A model generated the notes under the pieces. The model had not been told where the DNA came from. It saw only the letters and a list, made by a program, of their open reading frames with translations, and ran no database searches. From Symbiodinium natans (taxonomy: Eukaryota > Sar > Dinophyceae > Suessiales > Symbiodiniaceae): a stretch of DNA of 64,000 bases. The stretch is taken from NCBI GenBank assembly GCA_905221605.1, contig CAJNDS010002320.1, positions 237,440 through 301,439 of the forward strand, given 5' to 3'. Below, one piece after another: positions 32,101-44,600 of this stretch (its first letter is position 1; every line of letters begins with the position of its first letter). Position numbers and translations under genes: made by a program.

Positions 32101-32416
32101 ATGCTTTTTGTGCCTGGTTGCAGGCAGTCGCCGACAAGGAGTCCCTGAAGCAACTTGGCTGAAAAAGCTTTGGCGCCAGATTTAAGTTAGTTAATTAATT
32201 CAGAATCGTCGGTCGGTTACACACCTTCGGCCAAGGCTTGTGCAGGATTCGTCGGTGCCCCACATGTATGACTCCAACCTCACAGAGATGGTCCTCGAGG
32301 CTTTTCCCGAATTGGCCGAGGAGGACAACGAAGAAGGGGAGGACAAGAATGGCGACGATCAGGACGAGGAGGAGGCGACCGAGGAGACGTTGTATGCGCC
32401 TGATGGGGCGGCCTGA
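29132..32416 (+). CDS. Gene C: unknown multi-exon protein with acidic tail, paralog of gene D
   Basis: ATG at 29132 (MSPAKKAKAKPTWPDKSVWD). Exons supported by frame: 29132-29236; 29307-29513; 29647 to about 29781; 29888-30308; 30356 to about 30470; about 30611-30750; about 30790-31103; 31203-31732; 31785 to about 32150; 32246-32416. Introns 30309-30355, 31104-31202 and 31733-31784 are GC-AG; 29237-29306 and 29514-29646 are GT-AG. The protein is mainly helical. Recognisable segments are HHRLFVVSAELLDEHEG, IPWHWSDVLPMDVWDSVMTM, VVDLSAG and a YFGICHNDAFCAWL stretch. The last two suggest a degenerate Rossmann-like methyltransferase fold, which is inference. The C-terminus is acidic and ends in TGA. 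It lies 3' of the DNA methyltransferase on the same strand. Confidence 0.7.
31104..31202 (+). other. GC-AG intron built of telomere-like repeat
   Basis: A 99-nt intron of gene C, phase 1, bounded by ACA-G|GC and CAG|GC so that LVTG joins GNLESMEES in frame. Most of it is degenerate CCCTCAA / CCCTAAA-type sequence (31121-31185). Confidence 0.7.
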
Positions 32417-32887
32417 GACTTGCAGGTTCTGCTTCGTTGCAGTTAGTTTTGCTGCTGAGCCAGTGCGCTTTGCTTTCCCGTGATCGCTGGCCTGGGGTCC
32501 TGCGAGTAGTCGTGAGAACTTAGAGAGACAAGCTGACGGAGCCATCGAGCTATTATAAATTATAACTTTGCCTGACCTAAGCCTAAAGCGAGCCGCGGGC
32601 TGCAGCGGGGCCTCGAGATGCAGCGTCCGCGAACACTGACTGGCACAGCTGGGGAAATTGTTGTTGGGCAGGGAGGTTTGAACTGAGCGTTTGCCTGAGC
32701 CATGCTGCCATCATTAATTTTGTTGCTTTTCCGTCATGTGCTTTGCTTCGATCACATGGACCACCCGTGATGTTGCAGTCGCTACGCAGGCTCAGGTGCA
32801 GTCGAAGCAGCAGGCAGCGCAAGAAAAAACAGGTCTAGCACTACCGCAACACTGTTTTCTTCTCGGTCGTGTTCCGTTGGCTGCGCC

Positions 32888-35800
32888 ATGGTGGGCAGTC
32901 GGACGAAGAAGCGAGCAGCTTCAGAAGCCCCCGCCTTGAGACTCCCTAGCAAGGTCCAGCGGGCAGCCTTGGTGCCCACGCCCGCGGCTGGCCAAGAGAA
33001 TGCCAGCGTGACGCCAGTCGAGGAACTGTGGCCGCCCCCTGCAGACGCTGGCACCCAGTGGCTTCAAAAGCTGGCTCATTGGGCTGGGGCCTCAGAGAAG
33101 CGACTCCGATTTGATGCGAACTTAGACTTGCCATCCAAACTTGACCGCTGCAAGTCGTAAACCCGTAAGGTCCGTGCCAAGCTGTCGCAGCGTGGGTTCC
33201 AGTCGAGGCCAGAGCCGCTTATGTTCCACGACGATGGCGAGGAGCAAGCAGTTGCGGAACCTTGGTGCCCCGAGCATTGCCTGATGGCTTTGAAGAAGAA
33301 CGGCGAGTACATTGCGGGCGGCCACGTGTTATGGCTGTCCCTGGCCCGGCACTCTCGCGACAATCTGATCCAAGACGATATCGCTTACCGTGATGTAGAA
33401 GACCTCGCGCAGATGATGCAGCTGCAGCTCAGCGGCAATTTCCAGAGGCATTCTCATGCCTGTGCATGTTACCCCGGACATCCAAGGAGCAACAAGCACA
33501 GCTTCCCTGTCACAGTCGAGGCGTACACATGGGAGGTGCCGGCCGGCTACCCCGAGGTGCTGCACTTCCTGTCCGACATGAAGCCAGTCGCAGTGTGGTG
33601 GGTGCCCCGTGCTTCAGTAAGCTCATAATGTCAAGCGGGAAGCATGTGGAACACGTTGCAAGGTTAGTTCGTCCATACGACTTGCTGAAATCAGCCCGCT
33701 CGCATCTCAGGTGGACATGTTCCAAGCTCTTCGAAATGAGAGAGAGCAGGACATACGAGCACTTTGGCGAGTTGCAGCGTCGTGTTGCATTCACCTGTAT
33801 TGGGTCGCTTCTCTTCTTATTATTAAGTACTTTGCTTGCGCGCGCCACTGACTGGGTTGTAGTGTAGGTCCACAGAATCAGATAGAGTTCCCGGGTGCCA
33901 AGGACAAAGGCAGCGCCACTGAGTCGACAAAGTGTCTGCTGAAACAGAGCTTGCTGGCCAGTCGCACACGATCCCAGTACTTCGAGAACACGTTCGTGAC
34001 GTGGTCGAGGAAGCTGTGTGCGTACATGACTTCCCTGTCATCAGGAAGGCTGCAGTCGCGCAATGAGCTTCTCAAGCTCCTGCAGAAGAACGACCCAGGA
34101 TTTGCCTACAACGGCCAGGTCGGCAACTACTATATGGTGCACGCGGCCGAAGTCGTTTCCGAGGTCGTCGTCAGAGAGGCTCTGCTTGTGCTTCAAGACC
34201 TGACTCGTCGACACGGAGTCGACTTTCTGGCGAGTCAGTACAGCAAACTTTGGTACTTGGCAAGCGCCGCGAAGAGATGGTCTACGGACACCTTCACGCC
34301 TGTTGAAGTGCTGACGTTTGTGTTGCTTCTCATGGGAGACGACCTAGCCAGCGGCGAGCGCTTGAAGCCGAAAGCAGTCACAAAGTCAGCTCTGAAGGTG
34401 CAAGCCTGCAGCACTTGTGAGGACCCGGGGCTCTGGAAATCATTTTGTACTCGTTAGTAGTAGTAAATGTAAGAAATAGCAGCTTGAGCAGTGAATAGCC
34501 GAAAATGAAGACCCCCAGCCCAGGGCCAGTCGACACCTTGCGTGACGTGCCCTATCAATTGGCTGCGAGTGGCACTGGAAAAGGCCCGACTGTGGCATTA
34601 CTGCGTGAAGGAGCTGCACAGAAGTAATGTCTCCCCACAGTTGCTGCAGCAGCTCGCCAACGTCGGTTGCCATGACAAGCACTGCCTGGATGGCGACTCG
34701 AAGATGAAGCTTGCTGCGTGGGTGGAGGTGGCAGAGACAGATTCACTGGAGAAGTCGCTTCGAAAGGGCAAGTCGCAGGAGTACCGCCAGAAGATCTTAG
34801 ATCGACTGCAGGAAGCTTTGGGTTTCGACTTGGCCAAGGGCATGCTCCGAGTGTCTGCGGCTCCACTTTCGCAGTCGCAGCACGATCAGCGTGATGCCAT
34901 TGCGGCCAAGGCAAAGTTGTTTTGCGATGATCATGTGCACTTCGAAGTGTACGGGAAGGCAGACTTGCTCGAAGATGCCCTGAATCGGTTGCCGCCGGAG
35001 TGGATGCAGGAGTGTAGTGTGTTGAACAAATCGCATCGCTTGTTCGTGGTGTCGACAAGCCTCCTGTTCGAGAACGAGAAGATGCCCTGGAACTCCAGCA
35101 GCAAGTCGGGTTGGACGAAGTCGCAGTCCAAGGAATTTGCTAGCCTTCTCAAGACAGTGAAGACAGCGGCCTCGCAAGATGGCGAGACTTGCCTGTGTGT
35201 CAGTCATGGTTTTTCCACTTTCAATGCTCATGGATCTGCCCGCGTTAGAGTCAGTGTCACGTCGTAATGACAAGGCCATGGTCTTAGTCGAAACAAGCTG
35301 CCCAAAACTCCGGCGTGTGGTCGAAGATGAATTTCAGGCGCTGCTTCTCGGTCGCACTGATACGGGCTTGAAACCTGAGAGTGACTCGTCAAGACAGTCA
35401 GTGTCACATGTCGCCCAGGAGCCGCCCAAGCCACATAGGCTATTTCCAAGCACTGTATTCTCAGTCGCCGCGGCCCAGTCGCAGCATCTTCGCGACGCCC
35501 TCCGAGAATTGGACTGCTATCGTGTGGTCCAAGTCGCCCAAGGTGCGTGTCACGACAGTCGATCGCGAGGCAGGACTGTGGTCGAATTGTATTCGTCTGT
35601 GCTGCTCTGAGCCTCCGGTCTGATGCAGGATCCGTTCAGGACCCATGGCTGTCCCAGTACTTTGAGTGGATTGACTCCCCTGAACGTGTTCGACCTCCCG
35701 CGGATGGCGGAGACTGAGAAAGTCGCGGCCGATGACTTGGCAAAAGTGCCCAGTCGACCCCGCCATTGGGACAGTAGCGCGATACCATGGCGCTGGCATG

Positions 35801-36304
35801 AGACTTTGCCCGAGGAAGGCTGGGGGTGCATACTGAACCTGTGCCGCGGGCGCACTGTTCTGGATTTCAGCCTCGTGCCTGCATGGATTTTTTTTGAGTT
35901 TGCATCTACTAAGCTCGAAAGGCTTGCGTGCCCGGGTTGCCATTGCATTGGCGCTCTATAATAAGGCCCTGGAGTCGGACTTTTACGGGCCAGTCTGCGC
36001 AATGGAGTGAGATATGTCGGCTTCTGTCGGAAACAAGGACTTCGGAACTGGTGCAGCAACCTGTGTCTCCAGAACTCCTTGCGGCCACTTGACTGCTTGA
36101 CTTGAACAATCCAGTCAGTGTCAGTAATACTAGTCATGAGCGTCAGTCGTTCAGTCGGCAGACTTGAGGCTCATATCGGACAAGACGCACATCCTCTTCG
36201 ATGAGAGTTGGCAGGCCGCGGTGCAGGAGCTTTTTCCGGAGCTTGCTCCTCCTAGTCGTAGCGATGTACATCAAGCAAGCTTCGACGATGACGATGATGA
36301 TTAG
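32888..36304 (+). CDS. Gene D: paralog of gene C with Asp-rich tail
   Basis: ATG at 32888. The first exon (to about 33157) is basic then Pro-rich. Further exons lie at about 33171-33340, 33390-33610, 33710-33810, 33890-34400, 34540-35215, 35460-35590, 35690-35890, 35930-36025 and 36163-36304. Matches to gene C run in order: ENTFVTWSRKL with CDTFLTWCRKL; SHRLFVVSTSLL with HHRLFVVSAELL; AIPWRWHETLPEEGWGCIL with SIPWHWSDVLP; GRTVLDFS with ASVVDLS; and AVQELFPELAPP with MVLEAFPELAEE near the tail. It ends in six Asp and a TAG. Gene D has extra N-terminal sequence, including a Cys/His-rich RHSHACACYPGHPRSNKH. Function unknown. Its 3' exons are part of a tandem duplication. Confidence 0.65.
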
Positions 36305-37187
36305 GCCCACGTCAGCGTACGACTGTCGTATGGGTAGACAGGACTTGGTGTTTCACGGGGCAGCCGCAGCTGCAGTCACACGTAAATGAACCTCAGAATT
36401 GTGCTGTCGGAGTTACTAGTAGTGAATTCAATGCGGCTTAAAAGGGGGAAACATGCGAGTCCGGGAGTTTCACTGCAATGAGGAAGTTTTTCATGCAAGG
36501 AAATAGAGGTGAGGATGGTTCAGCCTGCAAAGCTGATTCAACCCAGTCGTTCTGTGTTTCCGTGCATGAGAGCCGGGGCAAGGGGTAGACGCAGCGCCAC
36601 GTGCAGGGGAAAACGATGAAGACACGTTTTGCGTGGAGCAGCAATGGGTAGTGCTGATGTGATTCGTGCGCATTGAGCCGAGCCCACGCGAAAAGAAGTC
36701 GGGGCTCACATCAGTCAGTCGACAGTAACAAAAACAATTGGCGTCAGGAGGCTAACTGAGTATGCCGCAGACTGCACTGCAGACGGGATATCATCTGACG
36801 GACTGAGTACGGGTAGCCTGCGCTAGCCATGTTGAAGTGAAGCGCAAAGGGCAAAAGTCGGCCGCTGCCCCGAGGACCAGGGCTTTTGGAATGCATCGTG
36901 GTGACCTCACCTCCTGAACTTGTGATTCTTGTTCTATTCTTGTCCTCGCAGGATGCAACTCGGGCAAGCAGAGCGCACGAAAAAGAAGTCAGTTCCACAG
37001 CCGCACGCAGAGTGGGGCGGGCATGTTTCCTGGCATCTTTGCACGCTGCCGATAGTTCCCGGGAGGTCAGAGTCCAGATCAAGATCTTCGGCATCACAGA
37101 ACAGGCGCACGTCCGGGAGAAAGCCTTCGGCAGAAAGAAAGTACCCAGGAGGCAAGAGTGCATGGTCAGTCCTCGTTTAGCAGGGGT
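35805..37187 (+). repeat. Tandem duplication, unit 1 (3' end of gene D)
   Basis: About 1.4 kb containing the last exons of gene D and its downstream DNA. It aligns through most of its length with 37187-38608. The best preserved part is 36712-37187, which is nearly identical to 38128-38608. Confidence 0.85.
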
Positions 37188-38608
37188 GAACATGAGACTT
37201 TGCCCAAGGAAGGCTGGGGGTGCATACTGTACTTGTGCCGCGGGCGCACGGTTCTGGATTTCAGCCTCCTGCCTGCATGGATTTTTTGGACGTTCTGCAT
37301 GTTTCCAGTTTGCAACGTGCCCGGGTGGCACTCTATAAAACCCTGGCGGAGTCGAACTTTTACAGGCTCGGAGTCTGCGCCCTCGACTCAGAGACGCATC
37401 AGCCTCCGTGGAAGAGAAGGACCTCGGAACTGGTGCAACAACCTGTGTCGCCAGAACTCCTTGACGTGAACAATCCGGAAAGGGCAGTCGTGATCTGCAC
37501 CCATCGCCCGTCCTCTTGGGATCATGCTGCTGACACCTTCAGTCGACGCAGCGGACCTTGAGCGTTCGTTGCTCGGCCGGACTGTGAAACCCTAAGGCAG
37601 CACCCCATGATTTTCAGTGGGAATGGTGGGCTCTTCCTAGTCGTAGCGATGTACAGTCGTATGGGTAGACAGGACTTGGTCGTTTCACGGCGCAGCCGCA
37701 GCTGCAGTCACACGTAAATGAACGTGCGCCGATCTCAGAACTGTGCTGTCGGGGCAAACGTGCGAGTCGGAGTTTCACTGCAAGTTTTTCGTGCAAGGAA
37801 ATAGAGGTGAGGATGGTTCAGCCTGAAAAGTGCAACCCAGTCGTTCTGTATTTCCGTGCATGAGAGCTGGTGCAAGGGGTATAGAGGCAGCGCCATGCGC
37901 AGGGAAAATGGTCAAGACCCAGCTAGCGCTGATGTGATCGCAATTAGGGCTTGCGCTCTGAGCGGCATGGACATGCTGTCCTGCGCGACGGTGTTTTGCC
38001 ACATGTTAGTTCCACTGTGATGTCACATGAAAGCCTTGTGCACATTGAGCCCGCGCGAAAAAAAGTCGGGGCTCAGATCAGTCAACGTCAGAAAGGTGGA
38101 CACACAGCAAGGCAGATTACAGTATGAGAGTCGACAGTCACAAAAACAATTGGCGTCAGGAGGCTAACTGAGTATGCCGCAGACTGCACTGCAGACGGGA
38201 TATCATCTGACGGACTGACTATGTGGGTAACCTGCGCTAGCCATGTTGAAGCTAAGCGCAAAGGGCAAAAGTCGGCCGCTGCCCAGAGGACCTTGGCTTT
38301 TGGAATGCATCGTGGTGACCTCGCCTCTTGAACTTGTGATTCTTGTTCTATTCTTGTCCTCGCAGGATGCAACTCGGGCAAGCAGACCACACGAAAAAGA
38401 TGTCAGTTCCACAGCCGCACGCAGAGTGGGGCGGGCATGTTTCCTGGCGTTTTAGCACACTGCCGATAGTTCCCGGGAGGTCAGAGTCCAGATCAAGATC
38501 TTCGCCGTCACAGAACAGGCGCACGTCCGGGAGAAAGCCTTCGGCACAAAAAAAGTTCCCAGGAGGCAAGAGTCCATGGTCAGTCATCGTTTAGCAGGGG
38601 TGAACGAA
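37187..38608 (+). pseudogene. Tandem duplication, unit 2: decayed copy of the gene D 3' end
   Basis: Starts with CATGAGACTTTGCCCAAGGAAGG, matching 35818 onward, and keeps the GWGCIL and RGRTVLDFSLLPAWIF exon. The following exons carry indels, and the copy of the acidic last exon (37625-37690) has lost the Asp-coding stretch and stop region. It lacks the upstream part of the gene, so it is a 3' fragment. A roughly 115-nt segment at 37496-37612 is absent from unit 1 but occurs twice at 47140-47720, so it was inserted after, or lost from, one unit. Confidence 0.75.
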
Positions 38609-41600
38609 TCGGCGTGACGAGCTTAGGCCTGCCCAACGGCCTCAACCCAAGCCTTCGCGCAAGAAGCCAGCAGGGCTTTTGAAGTTGCGCCCACCCACTG
38701 CCAAATTGAAGCACGCACGTCGGCAAAGTCGCGGTGACGCTTCTGCCAGAGGCATTTTTCGCAGGTTTCGCTCCCAGTGGCAGAGGTCAGCAGTCGATGT
38801 CGCCCCAGACGGCAAGCAGGTGTGTTGGCTCGCGGAGAAAGTCAGTGGCGAGCCCTGGGGCATCGGCTGCGTGTTTTGCGCATGGCTGGCCAATCGCCCA
38901 AACCGCATGAAGTCGGTGAAGTATTGTCGCCAGGCAACTAAGTGGGCACCTTGGCCAGAAACATAGCAGCTTTTCAGTGGATGCCGATTGTCATGGTTGT
39001 GTAATCCAACTAACGGATAGTGCTTGCTTGTTGCTGTGTTTTGGGATGCTCCGGATGCCCTCACTAAAAGCTGATGCTCATGATGCTTTTGCTCCTGCTC
39101 TTGATTGATGCTGCCGTGATGCTATGGCGAGCGATCATCCCGCACGATCATCTTCCGATCGCTGTTCACACACTTTCGGAAGTGGCGCTGGAACTGCATC
39201 GTGGTTTACGGGTTGGGGTCGCTTCTTAATTACAGGGCTCTGAATGCTGCTGAGGATTTGTGTGGCTTTCTTATTATCCTTGCTGAAGCCCTCGCAAAAC
39301 CGAAGCCCTAGAACCCGAATCATCCTGCTTTGCTGTTGGGCTTGCAGCAGCAACGCCTATCGGTCCGGCTTCTTGCGGTTTGGGGTCTGAACGTGCCCTT
39401 ACCTACCCCCCTAAACCACAGCCCGTGCAGAAGGATGACATGTGCAAGTCGAGAAGTGTGCCACGTGCGCAAGGAGGCACGCGCAAACGTAAACGCCCTA
39501 AACATACACCGACCCCTGCATGAAACTTTCTGCCCTTCGCCCCAAAAGGCTCTCGAGCGCAAGCCTTCAAGACGTTGGGTCTAGAGTCAAAGAGCTTCTG
39601 TTTAATTCATGCAGTTGTTCACGAGTGTCTGCTGCTAACGTGAACAGGTTTTTGGAGGTTAGAGAGGCGGCTGGGGTCTTCAGGTGATGTGTATGGAAAG
39701 GTGAGGAAGGGGTAGAGTTAGGGTGTTAGTGTCATGGAGGTGCTGGGGTCTCGAAAGGGTGTCACGGGACAACGGGCCCAGAAGGTAAAGGCAGGCTCAC
39801 CCTAGTGGCCATACTGACAAGTACGGGGTCCGCATTGAGGTCAGCCCGTAATGGTGTTGGCCACAGGTTCCGCCGAAGGCCAAACCCTCAAAAGCCTGAA
39901 CCCCAGGCGTCAACGCTGGATCCGCAACCCTGGCCCACGAGGGTTTAAGGGTACTTTCCCCCCAGCTGCTGTACGCAGGCTGACCCTGCAGCTCCGTCGA
40001 TTCCGCAATGGTCCGCTGGGGGCGACAGGCGTCAGACGCCCAGAGCATTTCGCTGCAAATCAGGGCCGGGTGTAGTCACGGTTTTGGCGGCCGAACACAA
40101 CAGGGTCTGGGTTTGCTTGACACGTGACACGAAGCTCACCCTGAATTGCATTCCCACTTCATGGGGCATGCCCGAACTGAGACCTGGGCCGACGACAGGA
40201 CACCCGCGAGCAGCTAGCACTCCTTTAAGTAGGGAATCACAGACAAGGAGCACAAACCGAGCAAGAATCCCGCATCACACCAGTGTCCTGCAGTCGGCCC
40301 GAGTCACGCACCGCCCCGATGCCCTACGATGCCTGAACCGCCTCGCGGCCCCTCCTGCCTTTGAATCGGCACAGCCCTGGGGAGAAATCATAGTTTTTTC
40401 TCCGTGGTTGTTAGATGGCGGTCTAGGGAGGGCTGTGCCCATTCAGAGATGACGTGCACAGCCACACACACATCACACCCCTTAGCCTGGTACCCTAAAC
40501 CTTGGTTTAGGGAACGCACGCCTGCCCTACACCCGAACCCCCTAAACCCGCGATGGCCTGGGAATCGGATGGCGAGCTAGTATGCTTCGGCAGCACTAGC
40601 CATGGCCACTTCATCGTCCCGCAAGACGCGTGGCTTCTGATTGAAGAGCGGCAGGCCGCTTTGTGCGGTCTTCTGTGCAATCGACGCACCTTCCCGCTCT
40701 GGAGGCACTGGCAACACCACAAGGTACGTGGTCTGCAGCGCATGTGCGCTTGAACGTTGCCGCGCGGAGACAAGCGCTGGCCTGGCATCGCATGCCTTCG
40801 ACGTCCTCATTGCGGAGCCTCTTCTCTTTCTCTCGCCTTGTAAAGGGCCTGCTAGCTGCTGCCAGAATGAATCTGCCGTGCATAGCCCCACCCCCCAGGG
40901 CTGGACCCCAATGCAATGCAAACCTCAGAATGGGCAGGACGACAAGCACACGAATTAAGAAACACACACGCGCGCACACTAAGCCGAATTAATTGGAGGG
41001 CTGGTTTCCCTAAGCTGCTGCTGTTAGCTGCCTGCCTTTCCCTTTCAGGGTGGGGATGAATCTCATTCTCGGGGCCAAGGCCGCTCCCCAAGCTTCGAGG
41101 CTCCAAACCCGCACCGTCCTCGTAAGTTTAAGCCCCCTTCCGGTTTAGTGTAGTTTGTCCCTGGCCTAGGCTTGGGTTCGCGATCTGGGTGTCAAATCGG
41201 CCTGGACCTAGAACCATGGCCAATAATTGGTTTAGTCAGCCAGGGCATGTTAGGCTTAGTAACTGGGTGCAATTGCCGGGTTTGGAACAGCCCTCCCCGT
41301 TGAAACCGGTTGCTGCGCATTGCCGCCTTTTCAATTTCACTGGGGGCACTGTCTGGCTGCCCTCAGGTCTGCGACTTGCACTCGGCTCTGCCAGTGCTCT
41401 CAGCGCCGCCGCTGCAGGAGGCCACCCGGAACACGAAAGCCTCAACTTGAAACCTTAACCAAACAATTTAAGAACCCTATCACTATATTTTAATCCGGGC
41501 CGCCGTCAGAGTCAAAACCTTGAGCCCCAAAAGCCAAGCCCTCGACCCTTGACCCGAAAACACGAAAACCCTAAATCCAAACCAGGCAGACAGCCACGCA

Positions 41601-44600
41601 TGTTTGGGATTTATGATTTGTGGGCTTGGCTTAAGGACTTGATTTTTTCAGGGCTTGAGGCCTTCAGCTAGAGGGCGTAAGGGCGTTAAGGGATTATAAG
41701 GGTTTACCGGGGGTTTAAATAGGGCTTCGCTTACACTTTTACATCTGTGCATGTCATCCTTGCGCAGGCAGTGCACGTCTCGATTTGCGGCTGTGGCTAC
41801 GCTAAGTCTATGGTCTAGGGGGAGCAGGGACACACTCAAACCCAAAACCCTCACAAGCCCTATCACAATCAGTCTTCCCTGTGCAGGGCAGTCCGGCCAT
41901 GATGCTGCAAGCCGGGAAGCAGGACTGATTCAAGGTTAGGGTTTACGGGGGCTTAGGGCTCAGGATTCGTTAAGTGAGCCCTGTAATAAGCGACGGCCCA
42001 TTGGAAACAATTGATGCAGTGACTTCCAGTACCACTTCCGAAAGATTTTCACCCTCACTTCCATCAGAGATTCGTTTACCGCCAGACTGTCGGAAGTCAG
42101 GCCCTTGCGATCGCAGCCCAGAGCATCATGAGCATCAGCTTAGCGATCGCACCCAGAGCATCAACACCAAACCAGCGTTAACCAGAGCAACTGCTATAAA
42201 TCAGTAGGTGCTTGCGGCTTGCCACGCATCCAGCCAAGGCAAACTATCGAGTGAGCTCTTCGAAGGCGATGCAGCTATGCTGCATCAAACAACATGGTCG
42301 AGCGGAAATCCACAAGCTGGCTGTCAAGTCGTTCTACCGACCTGACCTTGCGCCGCAAGTCCTCGCCCTGGAGATGGCCAGGTCGGACGTGGAGCTTTTT
42401 TCTGGCGCAGTTCCACAGCTTTCCGACATCATCCGTGTGTCCTCTTGGGTGCTCAATCCCACTAGTTTCAAGTCGATGGCGTCGCTGAGCCTTACAGAGA
42501 CGTTCCTCAGTCGCCGGGCAGAGGCGTGGACAGTCCATGACTTAGTCGCGGTTACAGGGCGTAGGCACTTGCCGTCATGATTCTTGTCACGCAGGACCTT
42601 TCACGAAAGGCAGCGTCGTCCATGGTCAAGGTGATGGCAGAGGTCCTGCGCTTGAAGAAGGTTGCTGCCCTGGCCCAGTCGCAGTTCGTGACCTTGACTT
42701 TCGACGAGAGAAAGCCACACACGGTGTGCAAGTACCGTTGCCCCTTGTCAGCATAAAAATGCTCAACCAGCCGATGTCGCCATTTTTCGTGCATCGCCCA
42801 GCAGCCGCGCAAGGCGATGTCCTGGGCGAGTACGGCCACGGTCTTCTGAGGGCATGGTGCACCGATGTTCCCACCTTGGCGGACTTGGACGAGGATCACA
42901 GTCGAAGAAAGTCTGTTGCTCGGCACGACACCAAGTCCAGCAGCGTGGTTTGTAAATGAGGGCCGTGACAGTGAGTAGCTCTTTACGACTAAGGACGAAC
43001 TAGTCGAGGCGGTCAAGTCGCTGCACACCGACATGGCCGGTCAGGTTGATGACGCTGCGGTATCATCCTTTCTTGGCAAGGTCGTTGCAGTCGCCATCGA
43101 CGGTGCCTTTACCGGGCCGAAGTCAGTCGCATTTTTGCAGTTGTCGCACTGCCCCAATTTGCGCATCCGCTGGCGAGACGCAGCGCACGGAATCAGGAGG
43201 GCAGTCTGGGAACATTAGTTGTTAACCTGAGCCTATACTGCAACGTAATCATTGCAGTCCCGAGTTTCATCATTGGTGAATGTGCCCCTGGACAGGTTGG
43301 CGTTCCTCAACCCCGTGCAGTCGGCGCCGCCACTCGCAGACGTGCGACATGCCTTGTTTGAAAAGGACGGCGGCCTGGTCCCAGAGTTGAAGTTCAGCAC
43401 GGAGACTCGGCAAGAGCCGCACTTTTCGTGTAATTAGGCGTCGCACTTAACATGTTTTCCTGTCACGGGCGCGGGAGCACTGATTTCTAAGGAGTGGAAA
43501 TTGAAGCTCCGTGCAGTCGCCGCAGCGTCCAACCCAAACGGCATGGTCTTCAAACAGATAGCGTGGTCGGCTATCAGATTTGACGAGTCGGACTCCCTCA
43601 GGCTGTTTTGCAAGATGCTGCTTCCAGTCGGCCTGCTTTTGGCGTCGATCTACAGCGACACACGCCTGAAGATGCCGACTCGCCAGCTAGCAGCAAGCAC
43701 GCTCAGCAAGATGAACGCTCGTTTCGTGGTTTCCCTCGGACTGTATGCTGATCTGAGTGCAGAAGTGCATCGTCTGCTCCGCCACTTCGACGTGGAATAC
43801 CACGATCCTGCACTGAGTCGCAAGCATCTGCTAGACTTTCGCAAGAGGCTGGGAGGGTCGTGCCTAACACGCGACCTTTAGAAAGCTAAACATGAGCGTT
43901 CTAGCGCTCTGTGCTCGTAGGCGCCACAGTTGTCATGATGGATGCGTTGCAGGCTGCAGTCGCTGTTCCTCGACGGCCGCATCTTGGAGGACGGCCCAGG
44001 AATGGAAGAGTCTTGTACTCATGGAGTCGTGAAAACTGCAATGCAAGCTGGCCCGATCTACTACGGTGAGAGGGTGCACTACTTCTGGAGCACGTCAAGG
44101 AATGACACTCGGCGTCAGTATATGGAGGCCCTCCAAGCTGTGGGCACAGTTGTGCGGGCAATGCTGGAACGGCTGGACGCTGAATTTCCTCCACAGTCGC
44201 TCGAGCAGTCCTTCTGCGTCTTCGATGTGGACGCAGCCCACACAGCTGCGCAGAATCCTGCTGATTGGCCGACATACGAGGCGTTCGCCGAAAGTCGAGT
44301 GCACCGGCTACTCCGCGAGGGCTTGGGCCTGCAGAACCAGGAGGAGATCAGGAAAACAAGTCGACGGTTCATTTCTGCAGTCGTTCGGCTGATGCCACGA
44401 AGAAGCTAGGCTTCGCTCAGTTAGTCGGTTTTCTTCTTTATTTTAATTCAGTCAGGGACCGGGAAAGTTTAAAGTCGAGTACTGTGACTCATTACACATG
44501 ACACCGTAAGACCTGGCCTTAATAAGAAAAGTGAGGACGCGAGGACAACCGGGCCCTCTGGGCCATGGAGGCCACTTTGCGGGATTCTCCGGATATCTTC

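Larger units (their letters stand above)
38934..42238 (+). other. 3.3-kb GC-AG intron of gene E
   Basis: The donor CAG|GCAACTAAG and acceptor CCAAG|GCAAACT share GCAA, so the boundary is slightly ambiguous but phase 0 in all readings. The intron contains the foldback element at 39068-42150 and telomere-like scraps. Open frames inside it have no supporting features. Confidence 0.7.

Noticed and set aside
40550-40990. Open frames inside the gene E intron
   Set aside because: Overlapping short frames on both strands without motifs; the region lies within the foldback element.
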